Shown: positions 17,608 to 26,279 of the stretch, piece after piece
How positions within the stretch are numbered: position 1 is the stretch's first letter
Layout of the letters: every line of letters starts with the position of its first letter
Assembly (NCBI RefSeq): GCF_003313325.1
Contig: NZ_QMHQ01000004.1
Location: 186,001 to 250,000 of the forward strand
Direction of reading: 5' to 3'
Source: Pedobacter namyangjuensis
GTDB lineage: Bacteria; Bacteroidota; Bacteroidia; Sphingobacteriales; Sphingobacteriaceae
DNA: 64,000 bases
Program-made: the position numbers and the translations under genes
The notes under the pieces: model-generated
What the model was told of the DNA's origin: nothing
Database searches by the model: none
The model's input: only the letters and a program-made list of their open reading frames with translations

Positions 17608-18123
17608 TTAAATACTTCTGCTGTAAAGCGTAGTGTCAATACTATTTCCAAAGTATTTCTTGCTTCCTTTTAGCTTCGTAAACTCAATATGATTTGAAAT
17701 TTCGCTTATAACTTGAGCTAAAATTTCTGGGTTATTTTGGGGGTGAATAAAACCTAATACGTTATTTTGCTGATCCATAATATCTAACTTATTTAAATTA
17801 CTCATGTTAAGTTGCAATGCAAAAATTTCATTATAAAAAATCACTTTCTGGTTGTTCTTATCGCTTATAGTTAGATTATTTGAACCTAATTCTACCGTAA
17901 CCTTTGGCATAATTAATTTTAAAATAATGATAAATGGCGTAAGTACGGCAAGCGCAACCGCAATACCAGCCAGTTTTGCACTTCCAAAATTATCTAGGGC
18001 ATTTGCCATTCCAAATAAGCCACCAAATATTGAGTAACAGGCCACAATTAACAATACAAAATAGCCAATAGCAAAAGGCACTCCACGCTTTAGGTCGTTC
18101 TGTCTAAATTCAAATGTTTTCAT
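17608..18123 (-). CDS. Membrane protein with a PH-like C-terminal region
   Basis: 171 residues. Two membrane helices (about 16-38 and 48-67) followed by about 100 soluble residues rich in beta strands (VTVELGSNNLTISDKNNQKVIFYNEI), a layout seen in small bacterial PH-domain membrane proteins. Function unknown. It is last in a minus-strand run and ends near a bidirectional terminator. Confidence 0.75.
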   Translation of the reverse strand: MKTFEFRQNDLKRGVPFAIGYFVLLIVACYSIFGGLFGMANALDNFGSAKLAGIAVALAVLTPFIIILKLIMPKVTVELGSNNLTISDKNNQKVIFYNEIFALQLNMSNLNKLDIMDQQNNVLGFIHPQNNPEILAQVISEISNHIEFTKLKGSKKYFGNSIDTTLYSRSI

Positions 18124-18152
18124 TTAAATAGTTGTTGCTTTTTTTAAGAAAA

Positions 18153-19310
18153 TTAAATCAATGTAATCCCCAAACCAGTTAAATAAGCCTTAGGCAAGAA
18201 AATTTCTCCGGTTTTTCGATCGAAATAAAATCGGCTGTCTTCTTTCCCCGCAATTTTAATATTTATGTAATTATCAGATTTATAAAACTTTACTGTAGAT
18301 GTTGGCTTAGCTTCAAAAATTCTTTTACTAATCTCTTCCGTTTCTTGCAAGGCAAAAATTGTATTGCCATTTTCTATTTTTTTGGTGAAGAAGTAAGGCT
18401 TAAATGGCCTTTTCTCTTCTGGTTCTGCCGTCGGATTTTTACTTTTTCCCATACTTGGCCCCACCATCATTGGTGGCGCACTTACCGTTCCACCAACGCT
18501 ATTTTCAGAAGTGGTACTCAGGTTTTGTTTTAACGTTTTCTCGCAAAAATCTAACAGCATATCTTCATCGGCTTTTGCCAAAACAAAAGCTTTAACCAAA
18601 ACCATTTTATCATTGTATAATTTATGGTTGTTGCCTTGGCTTAGTATGATATAATCAAAATTAGGTTTCTTATTAAAGTCTTCAAGCTTAACTGTAACCA
18701 TTCTTACAATTCCTTTATCTTCCTCATCCTCATCAACTTTATAAAGCGGCAAATATTTATTAAAACCTTTATCTACAATTGTTTTTAAACTTAAATCATT
18801 CGCCAATACCACATAATGTTTTTTCATTCCTCTAATTTTTGGAGGCAATGGAATTCCATTTTTATCCTTTCCACCAGAAACATAAGGATCTTGAGCATCA
18901 TAATCAGCGATGATAACCTGTCCAATTGTTTTGAAATCATCATAATCTCTTGTAATTGGAATGGTTTTTTCATTTTCCTCGCTTAAAAGGTATTTTTTAC
19001 CTTTATTGGTAATTACAGAGTAACCAACATCTTTTATCTGAACTTGATTGTTTAAAATACGTTCGTAGAGCTGCTTTGCGCCAGTTTTGTTATTAAAAAT
19101 GATATCGGGCCTATCACTAAAATCTTGAAGATAAATCTGACCTTTGGCCGGAATTTCCGTGGCGAAAGCATAAGTAGGTTTCATAACTTCATTACCCAGA
19201 TTATCGGTAATTCCGTGTTTACCGTTAATGCTAAAAGGATAATACTTTTGTTGTGCAAACGCTACGTTGGCTGTTGCAAAAAGTAAAAGGGTTAAAAATA
19301 TCTTTTTCAT
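18153..19310 (-). CDS. Secreted protein with WG-like repeat at the N-terminus
   Basis: 385 residues with a signal peptide ending AFAQ. The next region (NGKHGITDNLGNEVMKPTYA) resembles a WG/KWG beta-hairpin repeat; the rest has no recognised family but is beta-rich with an acidic linker (VDEDEEDKG). Likely periplasmic. It precedes the PH-like gene by 29 nt on the same strand. It is unlike enzymes I know. Confidence 0.75.
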   Translation of the reverse strand: MKKIFLTLLLFATANVAFAQQKYYPFSINGKHGITDNLGNEVMKPTYAFATEIPAKGQIYLQDFSDRPDIIFNNKTGAKQLYERILNNQVQIKDVGYSVITNKGKKYLLSEENEKTIPITRDYDDFKTIGQVIIADYDAQDPYVSGGKDKNGIPLPPKIRGMKKHYVVLANDLSLKTIVDKGFNKYLPLYKVDEDEEDKGIVRMVTVKLEDFNKKPNFDYIILSQGNNHKLYNDKMVLVKAFVLAKADEDMLLDFCEKTLKQNLSTTSENSVGGTVSAPPMMVGPSMGKSKNPTAEPEEKRPFKPYFFTKKIENGNTIFALQETEEISKRIFEAKPTSTVKFYKSDNYINIKIAGKEDSRFYFDRKTGEIFLPKAYLTGLGITLI

Positions 19311-19438
19311 AATTACAGGTTGATGTTTCTTATTGTTTAGTCCACTTTATTTTGTACTGTTTTCCTCTTATATAATGGTTTCCGTCATGCAAAAAAATAA
19401 AATCGAGAAGATTCCATTTTCATCAATAAAGCAAAAAA

Positions 19439-19777
19439 TTATCTTTTGCTGGTTGCGATAACGGCAATTACAAAAAGGACAAATAAGCCAATCAAAATCA
19501 AACCAAATCTGTAGCCCCATGGCGTTTTAACTTTTGCTTTTTCTTCGTTATAAACAGCTTTTAATCCATCGGGCATTTGGTTGGCATAAAGCGCCTGCTT
19601 ACAATGACCGCATTGGCTAATACCGGTTTTGCTTAGCGGAAACATTGGTATCCAAAAAATATGGAAATAATTTAAAGCGAAACTTAGTCTTACTGTTTGT
19701 GTAGAACCGCAATGGTTGCAATTAGCGGTGGCGGTACTGCCGTTTAAGAATTTTGTACGTGTTCCAAAAATAATCAT
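19439..19777 (-). CDS. Zinc-ribbon membrane protein
   Basis: 112 residues. Two CxxC pairs (NCNHCGS at about 19-24 and QCGHCKQ at about 55-60) predict a zinc ribbon, followed by a C-terminal membrane helix (about 90-109). The short hydrophobic stretch FHIFWIPMFPL between the pairs is typical of this Bacteroidota family. Function unknown. The 127-nt gap upstream shows no promoter that I can assign. Confidence 0.8.
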   Translation of the reverse strand: MIIFGTRTKFLNGSTATANCNHCGSTQTVRLSFALNYFHIFWIPMFPLSKTGISQCGHCKQALYANQMPDGLKAVYNEEKAKVKTPWGYRFGLILIGLFVLFVIAVIATSKR

Positions 19778-19904
19778 AAATGTAGTTTTAAATAGGTAAT
19801 CTAAAACTATAAAAATTACTGTCTTAAATACACCTTGTTTTATTATTCGTGAATGCTTTAAAGAAATACGTTGTGTTTTATTTATTATTTGTTTGAGTGA
19901 ATAT

Positions 19905-20726
19905 TTAATAACCTGTAACCAATAAATTTCTAGATGCTTTTAAACTGCATTTCTGAAATTTTGTATAGGCCATTGCCCCTTTCGTTCTAATTTGCTCCGC
20001 TGTTCCGCCAGCAATGTAACTGCTCAAAGCATCGTGCAATGTATATGCTTCGGGAGCCATTAACCCGGTTGTCCACAACAATGGATTTGCCTTTGCCTGT
20101 GCCAAATGTGGCGCAAAATATTTCTTACTAATACAGGCTAAAATAATCGCATCACGCTGTTTACCATCAGCATTGCTAAAATTTTCATTTAGTTGAAAAT
20201 CCATTAAACCATCATGCCCTATGTAAGCCACCATTTTGGCATTGCCATTTTTACCAATAGTTGTTTTGTTTATCTTAACGGTGTCCTTTAATTTTCCGGC
20301 GGCGCTGTAAAGAAAATCAGTAGTTGTTTTTTTTATATACTGTCCATCGTATGCATCTGCAACTAAGTAGTAATTTTTGCTAATGTGTTTAAAAACCAAT
20401 CGTTCCATCCGTATTTTATCTAGCTTCTGGGTTTTTAACAACTTCCATTCCTTGCTTTTTTTAAAATATCCTTTAATACCATAAGCACATCCCCAGTATA
20501 AATTATTTGCCGGATCTTGACCGTTGCCAATAGCCTTTGGAACGGGCACAATACCTTGATATTTATTGTCGCAAAGCGCTACAAACACGTGAATTGTTTT
20601 GGTCGATGCATCAAAATTTGACACATTTTTCATCTGGTTTTGAACCGTTTTTACTGGATTCGGTTTTGCATTGCAACTGGTAAATAGCAGAGCGAACAAA
20701 ATGCACAACACTGAATAGTTTTTCAT
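19905..20726 (-). CDS. Lipoprotein with possible caspase-like (clan CD) His/Cys dyad
   Basis: 273 residues. Signal peptide with lipobox Cys18. Conserved-looking core: IHVFVALCDNKYQGIVPVPK, then NNLYWGCAYG, then a hydrophobic strand ending YIGHDG (His171) and a second ending AIILACIS (Cys198). A strand-His-Gly followed about 30 residues later by a strand-Ala-Cys is the dyad layout of caspase/gingipain-like peptidases. I infer, and do not prove, that fold. It is the first or third gene of a tight run with 20732 and 21184 (gaps of 5 and 2 nt), so it is the last translated of three. It could also be a non-enzymatic relative. Confidence 0.7.
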   Translation of the reverse strand: MKNYSVLCILFALLFTSCNAKPNPVKTVQNQMKNVSNFDASTKTIHVFVALCDNKYQGIVPVPKAIGNGQDPANNLYWGCAYGIKGYFKKSKEWKLLKTQKLDKIRMERLVFKHISKNYYLVADAYDGQYIKKTTTDFLYSAAGKLKDTVKINKTTIGKNGNAKMVAYIGHDGLMDFQLNENFSNADGKQRDAIILACISKKYFAPHLAQAKANPLLWTTGLMAPEAYTLHDALSSYIAGGTAEQIRTKGAMAYTKFQKCSLKASRNLLVTGY

Positions 20727-20731
20727 AATTT

Positions 20732-21181
20732 TTACTCTATTTTTTTATCGCCTTTAACCTCATCATTGCCGATGTGCAACATTCCTGTAATTGCCAACAA
20801 CACAATGGCCAATGGCAAATAAACCGCTATAGCGAAATTAAAGAAGTAATTGATGTACTCTTTAAAATCATACTGTTGAAAAGCCTCAATACATGGTTCA
20901 TCACCTGTGTTTACAGCAATCCAAATGATTAAAAAAATCACTAAACAAGGAACCGAAAACCTGAAGATGAAATGAGGTGCCAACAGCCTTGTATTATCGA
21001 GAAATTTAATGATATAACAATAAGCGATTATACCTATTAAAACAGCTGGACTAATGCTTAAAAAAAACAGCCCGGCATAACCCCTATTTAATTCTGGATT
21101 ATTAAAAACATAAATCAAAAAACCTACGGTAATGATTAATGCAATGATGAAGGCTTTTAAAAATGGCAATTTTATTTTCAT
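20732..21181 (-). CDS. Four-helix membrane protein, unknown
   Basis: 149 residues with four predicted membrane helices (about 9-27, 38-60, 72-90, 112-136) and an acidic loop (NTGDEPCIEAFQQYDFKE) between the third and fourth. It lies between the lipoprotein at 19905 and the anchored protein at 21184 with gaps of 5 and 2 nt, so the three are almost certainly one transcript. No family recognised. Confidence 0.75.
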   Translation of the reverse strand: MKIKLPFLKAFIIALIITVGFLIYVFNNPELNRGYAGLFFLSISPAVLIGIIAYCYIIKFLDNTRLLAPHFIFRFSVPCLVIFLIIWIAVNTGDEPCIEAFQQYDFKEYINYFFNFAIAVYLPLAIVLLAITGMLHIGNDEVKGDKKIE

Positions 21182-21183
21182 TA

Positions 21184-22149
21184 CTATTTTCTAGTTTTAA
21201 TAATATAATAAACATAATCCTGAGCGAATATCACATAAGGCAAGCCTTCAGGTTTATAATAAGCCATGTTGTATGTAGGGTATTTTTCCTGTGTGTTTTT
21301 CGGCTTTTCATTTTGAGCCATTTTAGTTTTTATTTTGATGGTGTCCGTTTTATAAAATAGATTGATATAAGCAAAACCTAACCATTCGTTCTTTTTAACA
21401 CGATTTATTTTTTGAAAATCGGCAACGTATGCTATTGGATTTGGTTTATCGAGACTGTTGTTGCTAAACATCAGATTTGGCAATGCGTTATCTGGGAGAT
21501 CATCTAAATTTACATATAGGTTTTTTCCGTAAAGTGCATGCCATTTACCATCAATTAAAAAAACTGCTTTGTCTATTTTACTTTCCTTTCGGGGGTCGTT
21601 ATAATCCCACAACCGCTCATATTTGAAATAAAAAACATCTTTTGCTTTTTGCTTTAAACGATCAAATTCAGCTTCAACCTTTAGCTCAGTCCAATCGGCA
21701 TCGGCATTAAATTCTACGTAAGTTTTCCTAGTGGTATCGCCGTCAACTATCCAACTAGAAAATGCGGTATTTTGTAAAATATACTCTCCAAAAATAGTCG
21801 TACTATGATCCTTACTGAACCTAATACTATCAACTAAATTCCCTAGGCTATCTATTTTATAAAATGAATGCTCGCTTTTATCGCCGTGATTACCAATAAA
21901 AATTACGTTTTTTCTTTCATGGAAATAGTAAGGTGCTGAAAGAGTTATGCCGTAAACATTTTTAAAAAGCGGAGAAACGCTATACTTATCAGATTTAATT
22001 CCTTCAGACAGCATTTTATATTCAACGTCTTTTGCGGTAAAACTAGGCTGATTTATGAAATTTCGAAAACAGTATCCATAGGCAATACTTATTACAAAGC
22101 CAATAATCAATGACAAAACTATTAAGCCGTTTTTCTGATAGATATTCAT
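21184..22149 (-). CDS. Membrane-anchored extracytoplasmic protein, unknown
   Basis: 321 residues with one N-terminal membrane helix (about 8-28) and a large soluble part rich in aromatic and charged residues (ADADWTELKVEAEFDRLKQK). No catalytic motif recognised. It starts the three-gene run ending in the caspase-like lipoprotein, so it might present or restrain that protein in the periplasm (inference from adjacency). Confidence 0.75.
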   Translation of the reverse strand: MNIYQKNGLIVLSLIIGFVISIAYGYCFRNFINQPSFTAKDVEYKMLSEGIKSDKYSVSPLFKNVYGITLSAPYYFHERKNVIFIGNHGDKSEHSFYKIDSLGNLVDSIRFSKDHSTTIFGEYILQNTAFSSWIVDGDTTRKTYVEFNADADWTELKVEAEFDRLKQKAKDVFYFKYERLWDYNDPRKESKIDKAVFLIDGKWHALYGKNLYVNLDDLPDNALPNLMFSNNSLDKPNPIAYVADFQKINRVKKNEWLGFAYINLFYKTDTIKIKTKMAQNEKPKNTQEKYPTYNMAYYKPEGLPYVIFAQDYVYYIIKTRK

Positions 22150-22202
22150 TGGGATATTTTAAGTAGTGTCATCGGTTTTACTTACTAAATAAACTGACGT
22201 TG

Positions 22203-22748
22203 TTAGGTTTTTTTTTGTGAGAACATTAAGCTTAAGACAATAGAAAGCATAGTATTCCATAAAAGATAGAAAAAATAAATACTCCCTTTTTCAACTGTAC
22301 CATCTAGTCCAAGTAAATAAGGTATTGGTATCAAAATCGTTAATAACACAAAGTGGATAAACTTGATTTTAACTTTAAATAAAGCCCAAATAGTAAGTAG
22401 AACGATGTAAGAACTCCAAACACCAACAAACATCCATCCAAAATCACCTCTGGGTAGTGTTGTTTCCACATCAAAACACTGAAGAATAAAAAATCCGCCA
22501 CCAGCAGTAAAAAATATTGTCACAAATATAAAAGGCAAAAAATAAACAAGAAATTTTATACGTTGCTTCTCTTCGTAAAACTGATAAACGATAAATGAGC
22601 CAAAAACAAGAGGAATTAAAAATGGACCGCCGCCGTCAATCAATGCCAAAAAGGAACTGGAAAAAACAATAATCATCAACTTTTTTAAAGTCGAAAAAAA
22701 TTGATTTCTGTTTATGTCCTTAAAAAATACATTTACCAACTTAATCAT
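22203..22748 (-). CDS. Polytopic membrane protein, unknown
   Basis: 181 residues with about six hydrophobic segments. A possible PxPYLLGLDG loop near the C-terminus. No family recognised. It lies 53 nt upstream of the 21184 gene on the same strand, in a run of unassigned envelope genes. Confidence 0.7.
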   Translation of the reverse strand: MIKLVNVFFKDINRNQFFSTLKKLMIIVFSSSFLALIDGGGPFLIPLVFGSFIVYQFYEEKQRIKFLVYFLPFIFVTIFFTAGGGFFILQCFDVETTLPRGDFGWMFVGVWSSYIVLLTIWALFKVKIKFIHFVLLTILIPIPYLLGLDGTVEKGSIYFFYLLWNTMLSIVLSLMFSQKKT

Positions 22749-22816
22749 AGTTCAAAGGTTAATGTTGGCGACTAAACATTTCATTTTCGCCCATAAATTG
22801 CATGAAATTAAATAAT

Positions 22817-23407
22817 TTACAACTTCTTAACACCTTTAGCTGGAACAAGCTTGTCGTGCTCATAGTATTCTTCTTTTAAAAGTTTACCATTAGCATCAAA
22901 CGATTTTGCAACACCATTTTTTTCGCCATTTTTGTAAACCGTTGTAGATTTTATCTGCCCATTTTCATGATAAAATGTAGATAAACCATCTTCGTTATCA
23001 TCTATATAATATTCCAGCTGGCTTATCTGTCCGTTTTCAAAATAAGATACGTCCTTACCTTGTCGCCTACTATTCGAATCGAGAAATCTCTTTAATCTCA
23101 ATTTTCCATTTGGATGATAAACAGTTAAACTGTCAACCATTACACCCATTTTAAAATTCGATTTTGTACGCAACTGACTATTATCGTAATACGTAAGCCT
23201 ATTGCCATTTAACTTTCCATCTTTAAAATTTTCATCCATCCAAAGCTTTCCATTCTTATGATAAATTTTATGGTTCCCATCCTTTTTATCTGATTGAGAT
23301 TTTCCATTTTTACAGGCTGAAATCACAAAAAAAACGAATAGAAAAAATAATGACAAACGTCTTTTTGCTCTGATTTGATTACTACTTAATCCAAATTTCT
23401 GTTCCAT
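22817..23407 (-). CDS. MORN/YwqK-repeat lipoprotein
   Basis: 196 residues. A hydrophobic segment ends in a lipobox Cys at about residue 32 (FFVISAC). Six repeats of the YHxNGKL..E.F.DGK type follow (for example YHKNGKLWMDENFKDGKLNG), the pattern of MORN_2/YwqK proteins. Databases often label these 'YwqK antitoxin', but no toxin gene is next to it. Exported repeat protein, perhaps binding a partner protein. The signal begins unusually late because the first 16 residues are polar (MEQKFGLSSNQIRAKR). Confidence 0.8.
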   Translation of the reverse strand: MEQKFGLSSNQIRAKRRLSLFFLFVFFVISACKNGKSQSDKKDGNHKIYHKNGKLWMDENFKDGKLNGNRLTYYDNSQLRTKSNFKMGVMVDSLTVYHPNGKLRLKRFLDSNSRRQGKDVSYFENGQISQLEYYIDDNEDGLSTFYHENGQIKSTTVYKNGEKNGVAKSFDANGKLLKEEYYEHDKLVPAKGVKKL

Positions 23408-23585
23408 TAAATTTTTTAGTTTTAATATTTTTCTGTGGTATTAAAAACGATTTAAACTCTTTTAATTGTTCCATATTTTCAGAAGATTTTATCGGAATTA
23501 GAATGATTCTTTTTATGAAAAAAATGTCGGTTTTAGTTCGACAAAAAACAACGTTTGCTAGACCAAAAGACTAAGTTTATCGTTT

Positions 23586-24422
23586 TCATCTCTCCCTCGT
23601 TAGCTTCATTTGAAATAAATCAACTTCTGAGATATTGTAATTACCAGAAAGCTGTTTAATATTACCCGCATCCAAAATCATTTTGCTGTTGCTTAAAACC
23701 CGATAACTTCCTTTTGCTATTGTGGTATCTGGTGGTCGGTTTGGCCCATCAAATGTGCTACGATATTCACAAACCATTTTTATTTTCAACGGAGATTTTT
23801 CGGCATCAAACTTCACATCTACTATTCGTCTAATCATTCCCTCTGGTAAATTTTTACTTCCGGAGTAGTAATTATCAGTTAGTGCCTGATACTCGCTATA
23901 AAAAGGACTGCATCTGTCGGTTTTGCACCACTCTCGAAAGCCATTTTTAACTAAATAAATAGTATCTGCATTTTTGTTAAAGCCTAATTTCCAATCGCTA
24001 CTTTTTAGCAAAGCTGATACATCAAAAGTTTGATTAACCTTCTTCAAAAAAATGGTATCGATCTTATACTTTGCACCCTTCCTTCGTCCACCGCCCCTTG
24101 AATTATGTATTGAAATGAAGTCTTTTTCGAATCCTTTTTTTTCTATCATCTCTGTCACCATTAATGGCGGTGCTTCCATGGCAAACATTTCAGTTAAAAA
24201 AAATGCATTATAGCTTTCTTCAACTAATTTAAATCTTCCATCTTTATCCGTTAATACTTCACCGACCTTGCAGTTTAGGATCGGGTTTTTATCATAGTCT
24301 ACAATCACGCCAGTAATTTCTGGCCGCCTAAGTCGCGAAACGCAAGAACTTAATATTAGAACGCTCATAAAAGCTAAAGCAATGAAAAGGCACCTGCTTG
24401 CGAAAAATCGATTTTTTACCAT
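23586..24422 (-). CDS. Lipoprotein with carboxypeptidase-regulatory-like N-terminal domain
   Basis: 278 residues from ATG 24422, chosen because AAGGA lies just upstream and the lipobox signal follows at once (FMSVLILSSC); the longer frame to 24470 adds 16 residues. After the lipid anchor, ITGVIVDYDKNPILNCKVGE with TDKDGRFKLVE is the beta-sandwich motif of the CarboxypepD_reg family. The rest is unassigned. It opens the minus-strand group of envelope genes. Confidence 0.78.
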   Translation of the reverse strand: MVKNRFFASRCLFIALAFMSVLILSSCVSRLRRPEITGVIVDYDKNPILNCKVGEVLTDKDGRFKLVEESYNAFFLTEMFAMEAPPLMVTEMIEKKGFEKDFISIHNSRGGGRRKGAKYKIDTIFLKKVNQTFDVSALLKSSDWKLGFNKNADTIYLVKNGFREWCKTDRCSPFYSEYQALTDNYYSGSKNLPEGMIRRIVDVKFDAEKSPLKIKMVCEYRSTFDGPNRPPDTTIAKGSYRVLSNSKMILDAGNIKQLSGNYNISEVDLFQMKLTRER

Positions 24423-24735
24423 TTTATTTTCCTTAAAAATTAAAATTGATAAATAAAGATATTCATCCAATCTTGCTTTAAAACACAGAGTTATTATTGA
24501 GGTAATTTTCGCTACGATTCGTCGGCTTTCTTTTATTATTCGTACAACTTAGCGAATAATTTAAGGACAGTAATTATAATAGCAGGAGTAAGATTACGTA
24601 GCTTTAACAAGTATAAATACCCAATAAATTTCATTTTTGTAAACGAAAAACACAAGTTATCAACATTTTAACAAAATGATTATCGCTTGGCGCAGAGTTT
24701 GTTTTATATGAGGCGTACCAAAAAATCATCTACCT
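24423..24735. other. 313-nt gap with an 8-bp inverted repeat
   Basis: ATTATTCG (24535-24542) and CGAATAAT (24553-24560) form a perfect inverted repeat with a 10-nt spacer. The word TTTTATTATTCGT also occurs near 19838, ahead of the zinc-ribbon gene. No T-run follows, so a protein-binding site is more likely than a terminator. I see no other gene or RNA here. Confidence 0.4.
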
Positions 24736-24894
24736 ATGATTATAAAACTACAAGCAACTTCTACTACTTATGCAAGGCATAAAGAAGAAAAAATCGTAAA
24801 ACCGTTAACTAAAGCAGATAGAATTAAAGGCGATCGTTTGGTAATGCTTTTTCTGTTTCTTATTACTATTATCGGATCGGTAGTATTTGCATAA
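24736..24894 (+). CDS. Small single-helix membrane protein
   Basis: 52 residues: a basic N-terminal half (KEEKIVKPLTKADRIKGDR) and a C-terminal membrane helix (about 36-52). It runs toward the convergent gene at 24900 with only 5 nt between. No promoter or known family is recognised. The amphipathic-plus-tail layout is common in real small proteins, but the assignment rests on the open frame only. Confidence 0.45.
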   Translation: MIIKLQATSTTYARHKEEKIVKPLTKADRIKGDRLVMLFLFLITIIGSVVFA

Positions 24895-24899
24895 CCTGA

Positions 24900-26042
24900 C
24901 TACAATAATAATGCATCTATCCGGTGCGCTTGCACCATATTTAAGGTTGGCGACCAGCTAAAAACGGTAAAGTGCCCATCTTGTGATGCTACTAAAGCTT
25001 GTGCATCTCGCTGGTCAAAAATAAACTGTGCGGCCGATAAGTGTCTGGTTCCGCCAATTTTTGCCGGATGTAAAACTTTTGCCTCACCATCACTCACTGG
25101 TTCGGCATACGAGAGTTGTTGTATATGCCCATTGCTGTTTGCCCTACCTGTTTTTGCACCAAAAGCCAAAAGTTCGTACTTATCGTTAATAATGGTTGCC
25201 CCATCTATAGCGGTTAAACCGGCCAAGTGATCTACTTCACGCTTTAAGGAACTTTGCCAAAAAATTTCGCTAGCATCTTTCCCTTCTTTACTAACTAACT
25301 GTGCTAAACCTTTATATGGCGGTGTTAAAGAATACCCTATCGGATGTATTACAGATTGCTCCCATTCTGTTGTATCTTTTGGAACCATTAAAACGGCTCC
25401 GCCTCTACCGTGGGCACGCATAGAAACCGCCAGTTGGATAAGAATATTTGCCGAATCATTCCAATAAGAATGCGCAGTAAGATCTAATAACGACAATAAA
25501 ATAGGTGGACTGTCAGAGCCAACCGCTCCTTTTTCGTCGACTATTTTTATCTGGTCGCCTTTTAAAACCGCAACGTTGGTGTATTTGCCAAAACCATAAA
25601 TACGTCTGTGCTTAACTACCAATAATCCGGGTTCAGAAACATCTACTACGAAACAATAGTTGGGAATACTTAATGTGCTTCCCCAAACGTGTAAATTATA
25701 TCCATCGTGCCAAACTCCAATATGTATCCCACCACGCTCTACGCCAGGCGCCATTTTTGTAAGCACATTGGGGTTTAAGGGTAAAACTTGCTTAAGTAAT
25801 AGAGGGTTTCCAGCTTGCTCTGGTGGTATAAATGCTATAGAAATCTTTGGCGAATGCCCTTCCTCCTTCCTTAAACTCGACCAAAAAGCCGCGTCTAAAA
25901 TTGCTTCAATTACCCTTGCCGGTGGCTGAGGCGCCAAATCCAATTCGCCTTTTGCATTTGCCTCTGCTAAATGTTGCGCAAAGTGTGCTTCTATTGTTGG
26001 CGCTACAATTTTTGCAGCTTGATATTTGGCTCGGTTTATCAT
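24900..26042 (-). CDS. DisA_N/DAC-like nucleotide-sensor family protein (DACNV type)
   Basis: 380 residues. The C-terminal 180 residues follow the diadenylate cyclase fold: GRGGAVLMVP (about 212-221), IDGATII with Asp280-Gly-Ala, and GGTRHLSAAQF (Thr332, Arg333, His334). In active DisA/CdaA the last motif is RHR; here the third residue is Leu335. The N-terminal half is a separate domain without membrane helices. Such stand-alone DAC-like proteins are described as probable sensor domains (DACNV and relatives) in surveys of nucleotide-signal conflict systems. Whether this one makes or senses c-di-AMP is open. It stands alone, divergent from the pirin gene. Confidence 0.8.
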   Translation of the reverse strand: MINRAKYQAAKIVAPTIEAHFAQHLAEANAKGELDLAPQPPARVIEAILDAAFWSSLRKEEGHSPKISIAFIPPEQAGNPLLLKQVLPLNPNVLTKMAPGVERGGIHIGVWHDGYNLHVWGSTLSIPNYCFVVDVSEPGLLVVKHRRIYGFGKYTNVAVLKGDQIKIVDEKGAVGSDSPPILLSLLDLTAHSYWNDSANILIQLAVSMRAHGRGGAVLMVPKDTTEWEQSVIHPIGYSLTPPYKGLAQLVSKEGKDASEIFWQSSLKREVDHLAGLTAIDGATIINDKYELLAFGAKTGRANSNGHIQQLSYAEPVSDGEAKVLHPAKIGGTRHLSAAQFIFDQRDAQALVASQDGHFTVFSWSPTLNMVQAHRIDALLL

Positions 26043-26148
26043 TGCAATAAAGATAAGTTTTTTACACCGCTAAAAAAGTTGGCGAAAAGTAAAATATAGT
26101 TAGTAGGCTGGTTTTTTAGTTGGTTGATTATTGGTTGTTTACACCTTG

Positions 26149-26202
26149 GACTGAGAACTCGAGACTCCAGACTAAAAACTGAGAACTAGTAACTGGCAAC
26201 TA
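26149..26202. repeat. Low-complexity intergenic repeat (GAGACTC words)
   Basis: The stretch is built of words such as CTGAGAACTC, GAGACTCCAGACT, CTGAGAACTAGTAACT. It resembles the word-built palindromes at 3584, 11085 and 56110. It lies in the divergent 237-nt gap between the DAC-like and pirin genes. Confidence 0.4.
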
Positions 26203-26279
26203 TACTAACACTTCTTATCCTACATCAATGCACAGGCTTATGGGCAGGCTTATCTTTGTATCAATAAAAAACAAAACTT

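Noticed and set aside
22817..23407. Calling the MORN-repeat protein an antitoxin
   Set aside because: The YwqK label in databases is based on repeats only; no toxin gene is next to it here.
23382..23474. 30-codon minus-strand frame (starts MEQLKEF) before the MORN-repeat gene
   Set aside because: Its 3' end overlaps the start of the real gene; no conserved feature. Could be a remnant of a gene but nothing supports it.
24535..24560. Terminator for the 24422 gene or its neighbour
   Set aside because: The inverted repeat is AT-rich and has no T-run; it lies upstream of the gene.
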